From Avena insularis (taxonomy: Eukaryota; Streptophyta; Magnoliopsida; Poales; Poaceae), in contig CM042689.1 of assembly GCA_023614405.1 (NCBI GenBank), forward strand, positions 327,522,305 through 327,586,304: a stretch of DNA of 64,000 bases, read 5' to 3'. Every line of letters starts with the position of its first letter. The first letter of the stretch is position 1. The notes below the pieces were generated by a model. It did not search any database and was not told the DNA's origin. It saw only the letters and a list, made by a program, of their open reading frames with translations. Position numbers and translations under genes: made by a program. Below are positions 1 through 10,507 of this stretch, piece by piece.

Positions 1-111
1 ATTATTTTGTTCAAATAACACATTTTCCAAAAAAATATGCCAAAGCTTGAATTTACCTTACTCATTTTTTATTTGAGTGCCCTTGTTTTCCTTAGATCTA
101 CTCAGTTTTCC

Positions 112-170
112 CCTCCCTCTAAAGTTTTCCTCACTTTTCCCCTCCCGCTAAAGTTTTCCTCACTTTGCCC
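112..170. repeat. Two-copy 29-bp tandem repeat
   Basis: The phrase CTAAAGTTTTCCTCACTTT preceded by CCCCTCCC occurs twice in succession. The copies differ at one or two positions. It lies next to the putative left terminal repeat, and short subterminal duplications are common in Mutator-like elements. Confidence 0.6.
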
Positions 171-210
171 TCTCTCCTGACTCAAACCCTCACAACAGCT
201 CAACTTGCAC

Positions 211-593
211 TCAGTTTGGCTGCCGCGCTCCGATTGGTTGAGTTGTATGTCACACGGATCTTGGCCAACCATCATTGGATACATCATGATTTGACGGGCT
301 GGAGGTCTCTATCTTCCGATGGGCGCACCTACCTTGTACGGAGAGGACAGCCCGACAGGTTGGATGTCTCTCCCTCCCTTTCCCTGACGCACGTATACTA
401 GCTGCATCAGTCTGGCTACGCTCTGATTGGTCGAGATGTATGTCACACGAATCTTGGTGATACATCATGATCCGACGGGCTGGAGGTCTCTCTCTCTCTC
501 TCAATGGGTGCACCTACCCTGTACACAGAGGAGAGCCCGACAGGCTGGATGTCTCTCCCTCCCTTTCCCTGTCGCACATATACTAGTCGCATC
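211..593. repeat. Direct tandem duplication, unit about 190 bp
   Basis: Copy 1 (211-406) and copy 2 (407-593) share the order TCAG(T)TGGCT, GATTGGT, TATGTCACACG, ATACATCATGAT, GACGGGCTGGAGGTCTCT, GGATGTCTCTCCCTCCCTTT and a closing TATACTAG plus CGCATC or TGCATC. Copy 2 lacks about 10 bp and has a longer CT microsatellite near 490-500. Small open frames on both strands run through it, but they follow the repeat and show no protein family, so I do not call a gene. Confidence 0.75.
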
Positions 594-630
594 TTCCTCC
601 CCTCATATCGACGTAGGGCGGCATGGCAGT

Positions 631-825
631 CTGAACAGCGTGCGGCAATGCGGTAATAAGCGTGGTGGTACGAACAGCGTGTGGCAGCGCGGATGTAAGC
701 CTAGCAGTCGGAACAATGTGCGGCGATGCGGACCTAAGCGTGGGGGTCAGAACGGCTGGTGGCGACGCGGATCCAAGTGTGGCGGCTGGAACAGCGTGCG
801 GCGGTGAGGATCTAAGCGTCTGAAC
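631..825 (+). repeat. 39-bp minisatellite, five units
   Basis: Units start at 631, 670, 709, 748 and 787, each exactly 39 bp apart, followed by the first bases of a sixth. The core is GAACAGCGTGYGGCR...GCGG...TAAGCGTGG. Because 39 is a multiple of three, one plus-strand frame reads 13-residue repeats with an Asn-Ser-Val-Arg-like core until a TGA in unit five. No start context or homologous protein is recognised, so this is annotated as a repeat, not a gene. Confidence 0.8.
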
Positions 826-1103
826 TTTTTGTCTATGTCCATCTCACTCCTGTTCACCTTCTCAGATCCGTTGCTGGTGAAAGACACCGAGGCGGCGGTG
901 ATGCCGACAGTGATCATCGATGCGACAATGATTGAAGCCATCATCCGCAACATCACCGCGATGGCGTAGATCAAGACCTCGTGAACCGATGTTGTGGGAA
1001 GCAGGCCGTGGCTGGCACGTCAAGGCGCAGTTCGACGGTGAAGGCCGGATGTACCTCGTGGCCGGATGGATGCAGCAGGGAGGGCGGCTCACCATCCAGT
1101 TAG
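826..1103. other. GC-rich spacer without a recognised gene
   Basis: The stretch looks coding-like (GATGCCGAC, GATCATCGATGCGAC, GATGTACCTCGTGG). Overlapping short frames exist on both strands, but none exceeds about 100 residues or resembles a family I know. It may be a captured gene scrap inside the putative Mutator-like element. Confidence 0.4.
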
Positions 1104-1200
1104 TATTGGTACAAATTTGAGCCCATATTAGTTGACTTAGATTCATATAGATATGAACGTATCTAGTCAAGTTTTAGTGCTAATATGGGTCGGAGGGAGT
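1104..1200. mobile_element. Stowaway MITE, left end degraded
   Basis: The right end reads GGGTCGGAGGGAG followed by TA, the Stowaway (Tc1/mariner MITE) signature. Folding the sequence pairs CCCATATTAG and the TAGATTCATATAGATATGAA stem with the right half. The left terminal CTCCCTCC is not recognisable, so that end is approximate. Confidence 0.7.
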
Positions 1201-1271
1201 ATGCTCTCATAACCTCCGGTTGGCTTGTATAAATTTGATCGAAATATGTACCATTTGAATCAAAATTGATA

Positions 1272-1376
1272 CTCCCTCCGATTCATACTATTTGTCATTG
1301 AAATGGATGTATCTAGCACTAAAACATGTCTAGATACATCCATTTCAGTGACAAGTAGTAAAATGGATTGGAGGGA
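1272..1376. mobile_element. Stowaway MITE, intact hairpin
   Basis: CTCCCTCCGATTCATACTA begins after a TA at 1270-1271, and the matching inverted end GGATTGGAGGGA is followed by TA. The two halves are almost perfectly complementary (arms around ATGGATGTATCTAG and CTAGATACATCC, loop near CACTAAAACATG). Length about 105 bp. Stowaways are non-autonomous and move with mariner transposase supplied elsewhere. Confidence 0.92.
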
Positions 1377-1405
1377 TATGCTCTAAAACTGATTTATAAG
1401 TAGTA

Positions 1406-1528
1406 CGCCCTCTGACCCAAATTAGTTGATTTAGATTTGTATAAATTCGATTGTTTCTAGACATGAATTATTATTAGATTCATTCGTATCTTGATGAATT
1501 TGAGTCAACTAATTTAGATCGGAGGGAG
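1406..1528. mobile_element. Stowaway MITE
   Basis: The element starts CGCCCTCTGACCCAAATTAG after TA (1404-1405) and ends AATTTAGATCGGAGGGAG before TA (1529-1530). The halves fold back on each other through ATTAGTTGA and TCAACTAAT. Length 123 bp. The left end carries two changes from the usual CTCCCTCCG. Confidence 0.88.
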
Positions 1529-1799
1529 TAGTATATTTTTGATAAATCGCCTCTCTGGAGAAGAAGAATGGGCAACTGATAGGGCCCCAAACTTGACCCT
1601 CTAGGCATTTGGCACGCCAACTATGGGCAGCTAGATCCAATGGCAAGCCACTCGGGCCCTGCAATGCATTCTCTTGACAACTTTGGGAACGCAAAGTGAC
1701 TAAATTAGAAGGAACTCACAACCATCCATTGAATAACAATTCTACTCTCTAAATTAGCTATCAATTCAACTAATCATTATACGTGCCACCTTCACCACA

Positions 1800-2322
1800 A
1801 CCCCATAGTATAACTGTTAGTACGGGGATGACAACTAACTGCCCACATGAATCTACTATTCTCCTTCCCCTTCACTTGAAGTCCATGTTTTAGATTTTCT
1901 ACCACTTGATCAGATACGACAAGATCAGCCTCAGGTGTCAACTTCTCTTTGAGAATAAGCTCCGAGTTCTTCTTTTCTTCCTCGACAGTACGCTTCGGCT
2001 CTAATATCAATAGGTTTTTATGGGCCAATTCATCACCTAAATTGGCAACCATCTCCTACAAATCCATCATCTGGCTATACCACTAGGTTGATTCATCTTG
2101 GTATGCAATGTACCATGGATCATCAGCCTACATAGCACGCTGTAACAATCCCAAAACAAACCCAATTAAAATAAGTCTGACAAGCCATGGTGGCACTTCA
2201 AATTCAATGGTATTACAAAGAGAATGAGCTACCTGCACTTCCGACATGGGAGGAGAAGGAGAATGTGGATACGACATGATCGAATCCCCACCCTTGCTGG
2301 TGTACCCACTACGACCAGACAT
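1800..2322 (-). pseudogene. Decayed minus-strand gene of unknown function (transposon-borne or captured)
   Basis: A minus-strand frame with a plausible ATG at 2322 begins MSGRSGYTSKGG and is rich in Ser/Pro. Further downstream, in one continuous frame ending near 1800, a charged stretch contains DDPWYIAYQDE, then a TAG, then WYSQMMDL, a second TAG, then EMVANLGDELAHKN and a Lys/Glu-rich, probably coiled-coil, segment. Both internal stops sit where Gln or Trp would restore the frame by one transition. Between the two parts there may be an intron. I do not recognise the family with certainty; its overall shape resembles small proteins carried by Triticeae DNA transposons. The GC-rich DNA at 2345-2720 could be its former promoter and leader. 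Confidence 0.4.
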
Positions 2323-2784
2323 TGAAGACTAATTTACCCCTGCAATATCGAGGAAATTACGGGAACCGAATCGATTAGGGTGGGCGGAGCAGGAGCGAAG
2401 GTATTACCAAGCACTACTAGCAATTACTGCGACCGTGCATCGAGCTATGGAGGCGGAACAAAATCCCGGCTGTCGTGGGCGGCGGACCCGCCTGCGATCG
2501 GTACTGCCTCAACGTACAATGCATGCAGACGAAACATGTGATGGAGAAGTGGTTGAGGTGCAGTGTGGCAGTCCTACTGACGCCACTGTAGGACGGAGTC
2601 ACCGACACGCCGACGATGGATGCTCTGTCCACCGGTGGGGTAGGACCTGCTCGGGGATGGGGGCTAGGAGCGGATGAGAGAGAGCCGACCTCACGTGTGT
2701 CATACACGACCCCACCTGTCAATGTTTGGGGGAGTAGCTGCTCCGGGATTTTTGCATATTTGCCAATTTTGCATATCTGCCAAA
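2323..2784. other. GC-rich stretch upstream of the minus-strand relic
   Basis: No gene is recognised. Short overlapping frames occur on both strands (for example minus 2417-2722 and plus 2435-2677), a pattern expected of GC-rich noncoding DNA. Confidence 0.4.
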
Positions 2785-3365
2785 CTTTTTCTTTAAAATT
2801 TGCATATTTGCCACATGTCCACTACATGTCAGTGACACACAAATGGGAAATATGCAAGTTGCAATCTAAAACGTGGAAAATTTGCAAATCCCCCCTCCAG
2901 CCCCACATCACGGCCCCATCGTTTATTGGCTTTGATGGCTCCACAGAACGAACTTTTTCTTTGAAATTTGCATATTTCCCACATGACCACCACATGTCAG
3001 TGAAACACAAAATGGCAAATATACAAGTTGCAACGTAAAACATGGAAAATATACAAATACCCCCTCCAGCCCCACATCACGGCCCCATCAGTCATTGGCT
3101 TCGACGGCCCCACATGACAGCCCCATCGTTCATTGGCTTCGATGGCCCCACAGGATGGACATTTTCTTTGAAATTTGCATATTTGCCTCATGACCACCAC
3201 ATGTCAGTGAGACACAAAATAGCAAATATGCAAGTTGTAACGTAAAACGTGGAAAATATGCAAATCCCCCCTATATCCCCACATGACGGCCCCATCGGTC
3301 ATTGGCTCTGATGGTCCCACATGACGGCCCCATCGTTCATTGGCTTCGATGGCCCCATAGAATGG
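2785..3365. repeat. Three-unit tandem repeat, unit about 170-207 bp
   Basis: Units begin at 2785, 2953 and 3160 with CTTTTTCTTTRAAATTTGCAT (variant in unit 3) and continue through CCACATGWCCACYACATGTCAG, a GGAAAATATRCAAAT box and GGCCCCATCGTTCATTGGCT. Units 2 and 3 also contain an internal duplication of the GGCCCCATC-GTTCATTGGCTTCGATGG module, which makes them about 40 bp longer than unit 1. Short frames on both strands follow the repeats and are not genes. Confidence 0.85.
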
Positions 3366-3586
3366 CCCCATTTGACATTGCCTGCACTGGACACCCAATC
3401 AGGAAAAAGGGGCCCACAAGTCAGCGAGAGATGGATGGCGGGTCCGACGTGTATCCTGGACCTCACCCATCAGCACGTATCGTCCATGGCAGGACCCGCC
3501 CCAACGCGGTCCCACCGGTCGGCATGTAACGGTCGAGGCCACGTAACGTAATGCTCAAAGCACGACCTGGCCCAACACGGTCCCAC
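3366..3586. other. Spacer before CACTA insertion
   Basis: It contains CGCGGTCCCACCGGTCGGCATGTAACGGTC, of which a close copy is rebuilt if the CACTA element (3587-5133) is removed and the flanks are joined. This supports the insertion model. No gene is recognised. Confidence 0.5.
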
Positions 3587-5133
3587 CACTATAACACAGA
3601 AGTCATGTAGAGACATCTAATTTATAGGCTAAAGACGCTAGATTTCATCTCTATATGGTTGTAAAGACGCCATTACAAAGCGTCGTACGAGCGTCTTCCG
3701 ATGCACCGTCTCAAATACCAAAAGGACGCATTGTGAGCGTCTCAAAAAATAATATGAGACGTTTTCAAAAGTGTGTTTATGGTCATAGAGGCGCTTACCA
3801 ACACTAAATCTCTTTATTTGGTCTGTGAACAAGATTATTTTGTTTGACATAAAAAATATTTATTGTTCAAATCTTTTTAAACAACTAATACCACTGCACA
3901 TTCGTATGAATAAAATCAAATTCCAGCAGTCAACTAACAAGAAACACTTGAAAAACACACCACACTTTAGAAAAAAATATATTATATCATTTGATGGCAA
4001 CTGTACTTTACAATTGAAATGGTGCATCCTTACAAAGATTTGCATATAGCACCGAATGGTTCACGGAATTCCCTTACAGAGATTTTCTTACACGACTGAA
4101 TAATTCAAAGAATCTTGTATGTAATTTTCTAACTAATGGGAAATAATCTCTTAGATCTTGAAATCATCTTCTATCCAGCTGCAGACTTTCTTTGCTCTCT
4201 ATAAAATGTTGCTTGAAAAATCTTCGCAAAAGGTATCCTGTAGTGGGAAAGCTACATGAGCAAAAAATCAATCGGCATAGTAATTCAAAATTTGATCACA
4301 ACTTAATATGTATATGATCTCAGAGTAATTACTGTGTGCAGCAGAAAAAAATATCCTGTAAATTCCAATATGTACTAGATGATTCAAGTGACATACCAAA
4401 ACCTGATCCGGTATGCACAAAAATCCAGAACACCGAGCATTAGTTGCAGTATATTATCCGTAGCTACATTTAAAGCAATTCAAAAATAAAAGTTATCTTT
4501 TGTGCAAAATTTACTAAAATAGCCACGACCACAGGTAAATAAAGAACGACAGTAATCTGCACCATACAAAGAAATATTTCAGAGATCTTGTAGGGGGAGA
4601 GGCGGAAGAATAACTACTTGCAAAGATGAATAATAACGAGGTTAAGGGGCAAGGATAAATTGACCGAGACCTGCCAGAAGGAACGATTGATTGATTCCAG
4701 CTCTCCAGCAACAATAATCAGTTAATTGACTCGACAGGGAACTCACCAGATTCAATGTTAATCGATCCAAACGGCCAGATTACATTGTTGAGTGGGTCTC
4801 AACAGAGACATAGAACTCGGGCTTCCTGAGATGGTCGGAGGGAAGCGCTCGCTGGAGACGGCCATCGCGATCGGATCAGGTGGCGCTGCTGCTGCAGCGG
4901 CGGCCCTAGTTTTTCACGGGGTGGGGAATAGATAGGCGAACGTGGGTGGGTGCGTGAGTTTACTTGGGCATTATTTATTAACTTGTTTTTTCCCTAACAT
5001 TTGGAGTTTGCGGTTTAGACGTTTTGCCCTGCGTCTCAACAAACGTGTTAACATACGGATCTGCTACGAACGTAGGGACGGAAATAATAGCGTCTCATAA
5101 AGAACGTCTTTACATGACATTTTTCTTGTAGTG
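3587..5133. mobile_element. Non-autonomous CACTA transposon, 1,547 bp
   Basis: The right end reads ATGACATTTTTCTTGTAGTG, the inverse of the CACTACAAGAAAA terminus typical of grass CACTA elements. The left end is CACTATAACACAGAAGTCATG, a degraded match to the same terminus. Both ends are flanked by CAC (3584-3586, 5134-5136), the 3-bp duplication expected for CACTA. Subterminal GACGC/GCGTC motifs cluster at both sides (3630-3800 and 5020-5115). No transposase frame is present; the interior is AT-rich, with a GC-rich patch near 4830-4920 that might be a captured promoter or leader. It depends on an En/Spm-type transposase encoded elsewhere. Confidence 0.88.
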
Positions 5134-5311
5134 CACCAGTCAGTATGTAACGGTCAAGCATTTCACCTGACAGCATCCCTCCGTCCGAGCGCCTGTGAGC
5201 GCCTGTGAGAGTTTCATAACATAGCGAGGGGAAAAGTAAAGAAAAGTTAAGCGGCTAAGGAAAACTGAGTACAACTAACGAACCAAGGGCACGAAAATAG
5301 AAATCCCTATA

Positions 5312-6229
5312 ATTTATTGAGCACAAAACATAAAACCACTAGATTCAAATAAGTGCACCAACAACCTATGATAAGCAAGAAAAGCAACATGGTGATAACA
5401 ATATATAATACTTCAAACACGATGGCTATCACAATGTAAACTGCATAATTAAAGGGCTCGGTTGAGAGATAATTGATGGACGCGGAGACGACAATGTTTA
5501 TCCTGAAGTTCACTTCCAAAGAAGCTACGTCTCCATTGGAGAGGTGCGATGTCACAATGCTCTACGAATGCCACAAATGTCTCATCTTCAAGTGTGGTGG
5601 CTCGATGCTCACCCAACGCCACACAAGGCCTCACCCTAAGATACGAAGGTACACAACTCACTGATGCCATAATAGGCTCACCCTATTCTCTAGTGAGCTC
5701 ACCCTAGAGTCCTACTCATGATCCACTAAGGGACACCTGAGAGCGGTCACCGAATCCATAAAAGGTTGGGGCTATCTTCACAACTCAATTGGAGGCTCCC
5801 AACAATCACCACAAAGGCCTCTACTTGAGGAATATCCACAACTCAACTGGAGGCCCCAAGGGTATCACACCACAACCACACAACCGTCTAGGGTTCCAAG
5901 AACCCAAAAGTAACAAGCCCACAAGCTTAAACTCGCCGAATCTCTAAGGAGAACTCAAACCTATGCACCAAATGCAAGGGCAAGCCCTTCACTCCCAAAT
6001 TCCACAAAATATACAAAAGGTATTGGGGAATAAGGGGAAGAACACAAGAGGAGAACACAAAACTCTCTAAGATATAGATCCCAAGGATTCCTTCACAAAT
6101 AAGGAATTTCATTTGGTGGGATTGTAGATATAGATCTCCTCTCACAAATCCGTCAAAGAGATGCAAGAATCATAGGAGGGAGAAAAAGGGAGAGGGCAGG
6201 CTTTTGATGGCCAACAATGGAGGAGATAG
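5312..6229. other. Unclassified repeat-like DNA, left part
   Basis: No protein family or terminal repeat was recognised. Removing the solo LTR that follows joins this segment to 10256-10438 into about 1.1 kb of continuous sequence. The right part contains GGAACTTCCGATG, a phrase I associate with Triticeae LTRs, so this may be an old LTR fragment. Confidence 0.35.
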
Positions 6230-9200
6230 TGTCACACCCGGATTTTTAATCCCAGATGCCTGTTATGCCATACATCGCAATCCCAGGATTACCATTTTTG
6301 CGAGACATAACAGATTGGATATCACAGTACATCATCCATTACAAACCATACATAAGGTCTTACACAAATAAGGATCTCATGATCCAGTCTTAATACAAAT
6401 CAAGCAGCGGAATAATACAAATCAAGAAGAGTAATAATGGAATAATAACGATAGTGTAGGCGAAGCTCTATCTTCATGGTCACAGGCAATGCTGACGATG
6501 CGAGATGATCCTAGTTGTCGTAACCTTCTTACTGTCCGTCTTCCTGATATTCCTCCACATAGTCTGGCCACGAGAATAGCCAGGGACAAAGCCATGAGTA
6601 CTCTTTAAGTACTCGCAAACTAATACTAACAAGTGAAGTGGTTTTGAGTAGGATATACTAAGCTCTAGGGTTGTTTTGCAAAAATCCAGATTTACCTCTA
6701 CTAAGTTCAGAAGCAAAGAGAGATAGTTGAAAGTTTTATAACACCTAAGTGGGAACTTGAATTTCATGTCACAACTATGTTATGGTCAAGTCAAATCATA
6801 AATCATTTCATAAGTCATTTTGAAAACATCTGGCGATGGAACAGTATGGCCACTCCAACTGTCCATAATCGCGGACGCGGCTATTCGAATAGTTTGACAC
6901 TCTGCAGAGATTGTACACTTTCACCACAACATTCGATACATCCGTCAGGAACAAATCCTGAATTCACCATACTCAGTATGCAGATAATCAATCCTAACCT
7001 TTCAATTACACGCCCTAGTATAGGCACCTCTCCTGTGAGTTTGGCCTCCCAACCATGACCAACTGTCATCTTGGGTACTGCACAGGTGGACAATCTTCAC
7101 AAGGTAGCCTCAGCTCAGACCTTGGCCGCAAGGGAACCCATACTAAGGTATATAAATTTCTAGTCAAGCCCTACCCAAATTTTGGGTATTATGGTTGTAC
7201 GGTAAAATTGGAATGGTATCGCATCGAGACAACCATCAGTTTTATAAAGGGCTAAGGCTCATGCCTTCACATTTTCATCATCAAAATCATCTGGTGTTCG
7301 AGAACACATGTCAAAACATTTTAGTAGAATGACTCATCATTCTAAGGTTTTCATAACCATTTTCATCAAGTGTTCCCATCTAAAGTTGATCCAGTTTTAT
7401 GCTTTAGCACTAGCATCTATAAGTGGGGGTAAATACTAATGATGGGTGATAAACAAGTGGGAATTTGCTAAGTTCAATCTCATGCCTCAGGATGACATAA
7501 AGATTATCTAACCTAGGTCAAGTTTTATGCTCTTTATGCTACCTTCAAATATCTTTCTAATATCTACAAGTCACTAAATAAACTTCTGATAGAAAGCTTT
7601 GATAACGAAATAAAAGAATTAAGCTTGCAAGTAAAACTAGGATTGGGTATCAAGTGGTGTAAGCTTGCAAGTAAAACTAGCATGGTTTAGCTTGCTAAGG
7701 TAGTAGTATAAGCTTGCTAAGTTGCAAGTGTTAGCTTGCCTTGTGCAGAGCAGTGGTTGAAGTTCTCCTCGGCTTCTTCCTCGTAGTATCATCCTTCCTC
7801 CTCGTATCCTTCGTCGGTACTAGCATCTATAAATAAATACGAGGTACACAATCACCACACAATACTTAATTACTTCTATTTATCACACAAAGGTTCACAC
7901 TAGATGATCTAACATCATACTATTATCACAAAGATTAAAGCACTTATCTTATTTATTTTATTTTAGAAAAGTAATTTCTACTCATTGAAAACTACTCAAG
8001 ATTTAATATTCTCCAACTCAAACATGGGATCATGTTGACACATGTCATCACCACATATTTCAGTACTTGGGAATGTGATTTAAAGTGGTGTCACAATTTA
8101 GTAAGGTTTAACCTTTTTCTTTTAATTAATTAAAGTGACTAGAAATGCCCATGAGGCATTCTTTTATTACTTGATCATTATTTCTGCAAGTAACCCTATA
8201 TATTTTTATATATTCTGAAAGGTAGGGTTAAATGTGATTTTTGAGAGTTGGAATCAACTCAAAGCTTTCATGGTTGAATTTTTAAAAATGTTTGAATGCA
8301 GAAAAGCTTTTGCCTTGTTATTTTTACCATGGATGATCTACAAATCTAAATGGTTTGAATCCAATGGGCTTGGATTAAGCACTCCAGTACCTTTCTAACA
8401 AAATTGGTTTCATGCATTTTGGTTCAGTGAATTGAGCTAGGTTGATTTTTGAATATAGGTATAGAACTGAGTTTGAAATTAAATGAGTAAACCTAAGTTT
8501 GAATTAATGGACCGTGCGGGATGTTTAATTGGGCCGGCCCACTACGCACAGCGCGCGCGGGGCTGGTTAAGTGAGCGACCCCACTCGTCAGTGAGACAGC
8601 GAGTGGCGAAGCGGTATGGGGCGATTAGGGCCGCACGATCTAACTCTAATCCAACGGCTACGGTTCATCATCCATGTCGGGCAGCGCCGGCAAGACAGAA
8701 CCCTAGCGCGGCCAGAAGGGGTCGGTGGGGGCTCACCGGGGCTCTGGCGATGGTCGGCGATGGGGGCAAACGATGAAGTCGACGATGGCGATTCTCTTGG
8801 TACCGACAACTCCTCCTGGGGCGGCTCCAATCGATGGCGCCTCTCCTCCTCTGCAGCGGCGAACTCCGGTGAAATTCTGGCCACCTGGTGCTTGCCTTGC
8901 TCTGAGAGTGAGTGGGTGTGATCAGTGAGAGGTGGGGAGTGAGATGGTGTGCTCAAATCGAGCGGGGGTGGCCTCCTTTTATAGTGGCTGAAGGGGATCG
9001 ACGGTCGCGAGTGGAGCTCGTCATGGTCATCGACACAGCGTGCTATTGGCATGGGCAAAGGTAGGGGGCGGTGCTGTGCTCCCTGGCGAAGCTCATCGGC
9101 AAGGTCACGCGGCGTGGGGCGGTGCTGAACGGTCGGAACGTTGCGGCGCTCTAGGCGGGTCCGACGGCAATTTTAATGGCGCACAACATGCATGGTCCAC

Positions 9201-10250
9201 GCGGCGGCGAACGGGGTTGTCTGGCGGGGTGCTAGGGTGCTCGCGACCACGTATGCAAGCGGCGAGGGCGGCGCGCGGTCTGTAGGATCGTGTCGCGTGC
9301 GGCACACTAGCGCGCTCTTGGGTCACACGCAGAGAAGCTTGGCATGATCTTGCCATGTGGTCCAGGGGCTGGCAATGCTCGGGGCTGGGACAGAGGGTGG
9401 TGGTGGACGGTGGTCAGTTCTCCAGACAAGGTTGGTGAGGCTAGTGCTTCCTCTAGATCGCTGGCGACATGGGGGTGGAAAGTTTTTTCTCGGCATGGTC
9501 ACCATTGATGGCTAGTCTTGCTCACAGTGGTGCTAAGGATTGTTAAAGAGGCTAGATGATCTACTAAGAGCTTGTTACAACCAGAGAGGGAACAAGGTTG
9601 GCCAAATTTACTGCTGCAAATAGTGTTTAATGTTTTGTTGTTTGGTGATCACAAGGTGTTTGATGAAATGGCCGAAAGAAATTCAAATTTGAATTTTGGA
9701 TTCAAACTTGGTGGGTTTGCTAGGCACATACTAGGGAGTATCTGGTTAGTTGGATTGGTCAAAGGGCACTGGTTTGGTTGGGTTTTGAAAATGTGTGATA
9801 TTCACATATGATAAAGATTCAATTTTGAATTGTGATTTGAATGGGGTTGCCAAATGTTTTTGTAAGTTTGAAAGGTGTTCTTTGATTCACTTGTACTTGG
9901 TCTTGCAAGGGGTGAAAAGAATTGGAAAAGTTTCTGTTTGAAATCTTGGACTAGAAACACTCAAAGTGACCTAGTGAGCAAGATTGGCAAAAATGACCAT
10001 TTGCATTATTTGATTTGTTTTTGATTTTCTCTTGATTTTTTTTGCTTGGAATTGTTTTAGATGATGTTATTTTCATCTTTAAACCATTCCTTGCTATTTA
10101 GATTAATCACACAAGTCCATTCATGCATTCACACAATCATCACATACACACATGCATTCATTTGGTTTTTATTTAATCAAAGTTTTTGTTAATCCTAATT
10201 TTAGTGATTAGAATTTGATAAGCATTGTTCAAGATTTTTGGGATGTTACA
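6230..10250 (-). mobile_element. Solo LTR of a gypsy-type element, 4,021 bp
   Basis: On the plus strand it starts TGTCACACCCGG and ends GGGATGTTACA, flanked by identical GATAG (6225-6229 and 10251-10255), so the insertion is complete and the internal region was removed by LTR-LTR recombination. The transcription sense is minus: read that way it begins TGTAACATCCC, and a TATA box (CACTATAAAAGG, plus coordinates 8975-8985) precedes a GC-rich leader at about 8960-8490. A second member lies in the opposite orientation at 62284-64000. Frames in the GC-rich part (for example minus 8588-9058) occur in related form in the other copy, but they look like leader sequence rather than a known protein. Confidence 0.92.
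8975..8985 (-). promoter_or_regulatory. TATA box of the solo LTR
   Basis: Minus-strand CTATAAAAGG is followed by a CT-rich, GC-rich leader. The related LTR at 62284 has TATAAATAG at 63545-63553 in the equivalent place, which supports a promoter role. Confidence 0.55.
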
Positions 10251-10255
10251 GATAG

Positions 10256-10438
10256 AGTGGAAGAGCTAGCAAAAATGGCTTCAAAAGTTGGGGAAACATT
10301 AGGGAAGAGGGGGCTCTTAAATAGGACAAGATAAATCTCCCCATTTGTGTCAGTTTCACGCGCCATTGGAACTTCCGATGAACCACTGGAACTTTTTGTA
10401 AATTGAAACACAAGTTACTGAACAAAAATAGGTCTTAA
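10256..10438. other. Unclassified repeat-like DNA, right part
   Basis: Continuation of 5312-6229 after the solo LTR. It contains GGAACTTCCGATGAACC and ends at the TAA (10436-10438) that precedes the CACTA terminus. No gene is seen. Confidence 0.35.
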
Positions 10439-10507
10439 CACTACAAGAAAAATCAGATTTTACAACAAACAATTTTCGTGGTTGAAAAGTCTTCTACGAC
10501 GGATGCT
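10439..10507 (+). mobile_element. Left terminus of a large CACTA element
   Basis: CACTACAAGAAAAATCAG starts at 10439, a textbook CACTA end. The element is then interrupted by the gypsy insertion at 10508-17380, continues at 17386-17663 (TTTTCAACCTTGGCGGATC resembles CACTA subterminal DNA), is interrupted again at 17669-30866 and continues from 30872. I found no matching right end TTTTTCTTGTAGTG before the copia relic at 38388, so the right terminus is missing or deleted. The 3-bp duplication (TAA, 10436-10438) therefore cannot be confirmed. Confidence 0.7.

Larger units (their letters stand above)
62..5311. mobile_element. Possible Mutator-like element with degenerate terminal inverted repeats
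   Basis: The segment at about 62-115 (with GTGCCCTTG and ACTCAGTTTTCC) is matched, inverted, by 5261-5311, over roughly 50 bp at an estimated 70% identity. I know similar ends (GGGATTTCTATTTTCGTGCCC) from Triticeae Mutator-like repeats, and the stretch 5137-5260 with its repeated GCGCCTGTGAG resembles that family's subterminal region. I could not find a convincing 9-bp target duplication, so the exact ends and the unity of the whole 5.2 kb are inference. It would enclose tandem repeats, three Stowaways, a decayed minus-strand gene and a later CACTA insertion. It could instead be two unrelated fragments. Confidence 0.3.

Noticed and set aside
8588..9058. 156-residue minus-strand frame in the solo LTR
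   Set aside because: It lies in the GC-rich LTR leader where open frames occur by composition on both strands; Pro/Arg/Ser-rich and without a family. Mentioned only as a leader frame.
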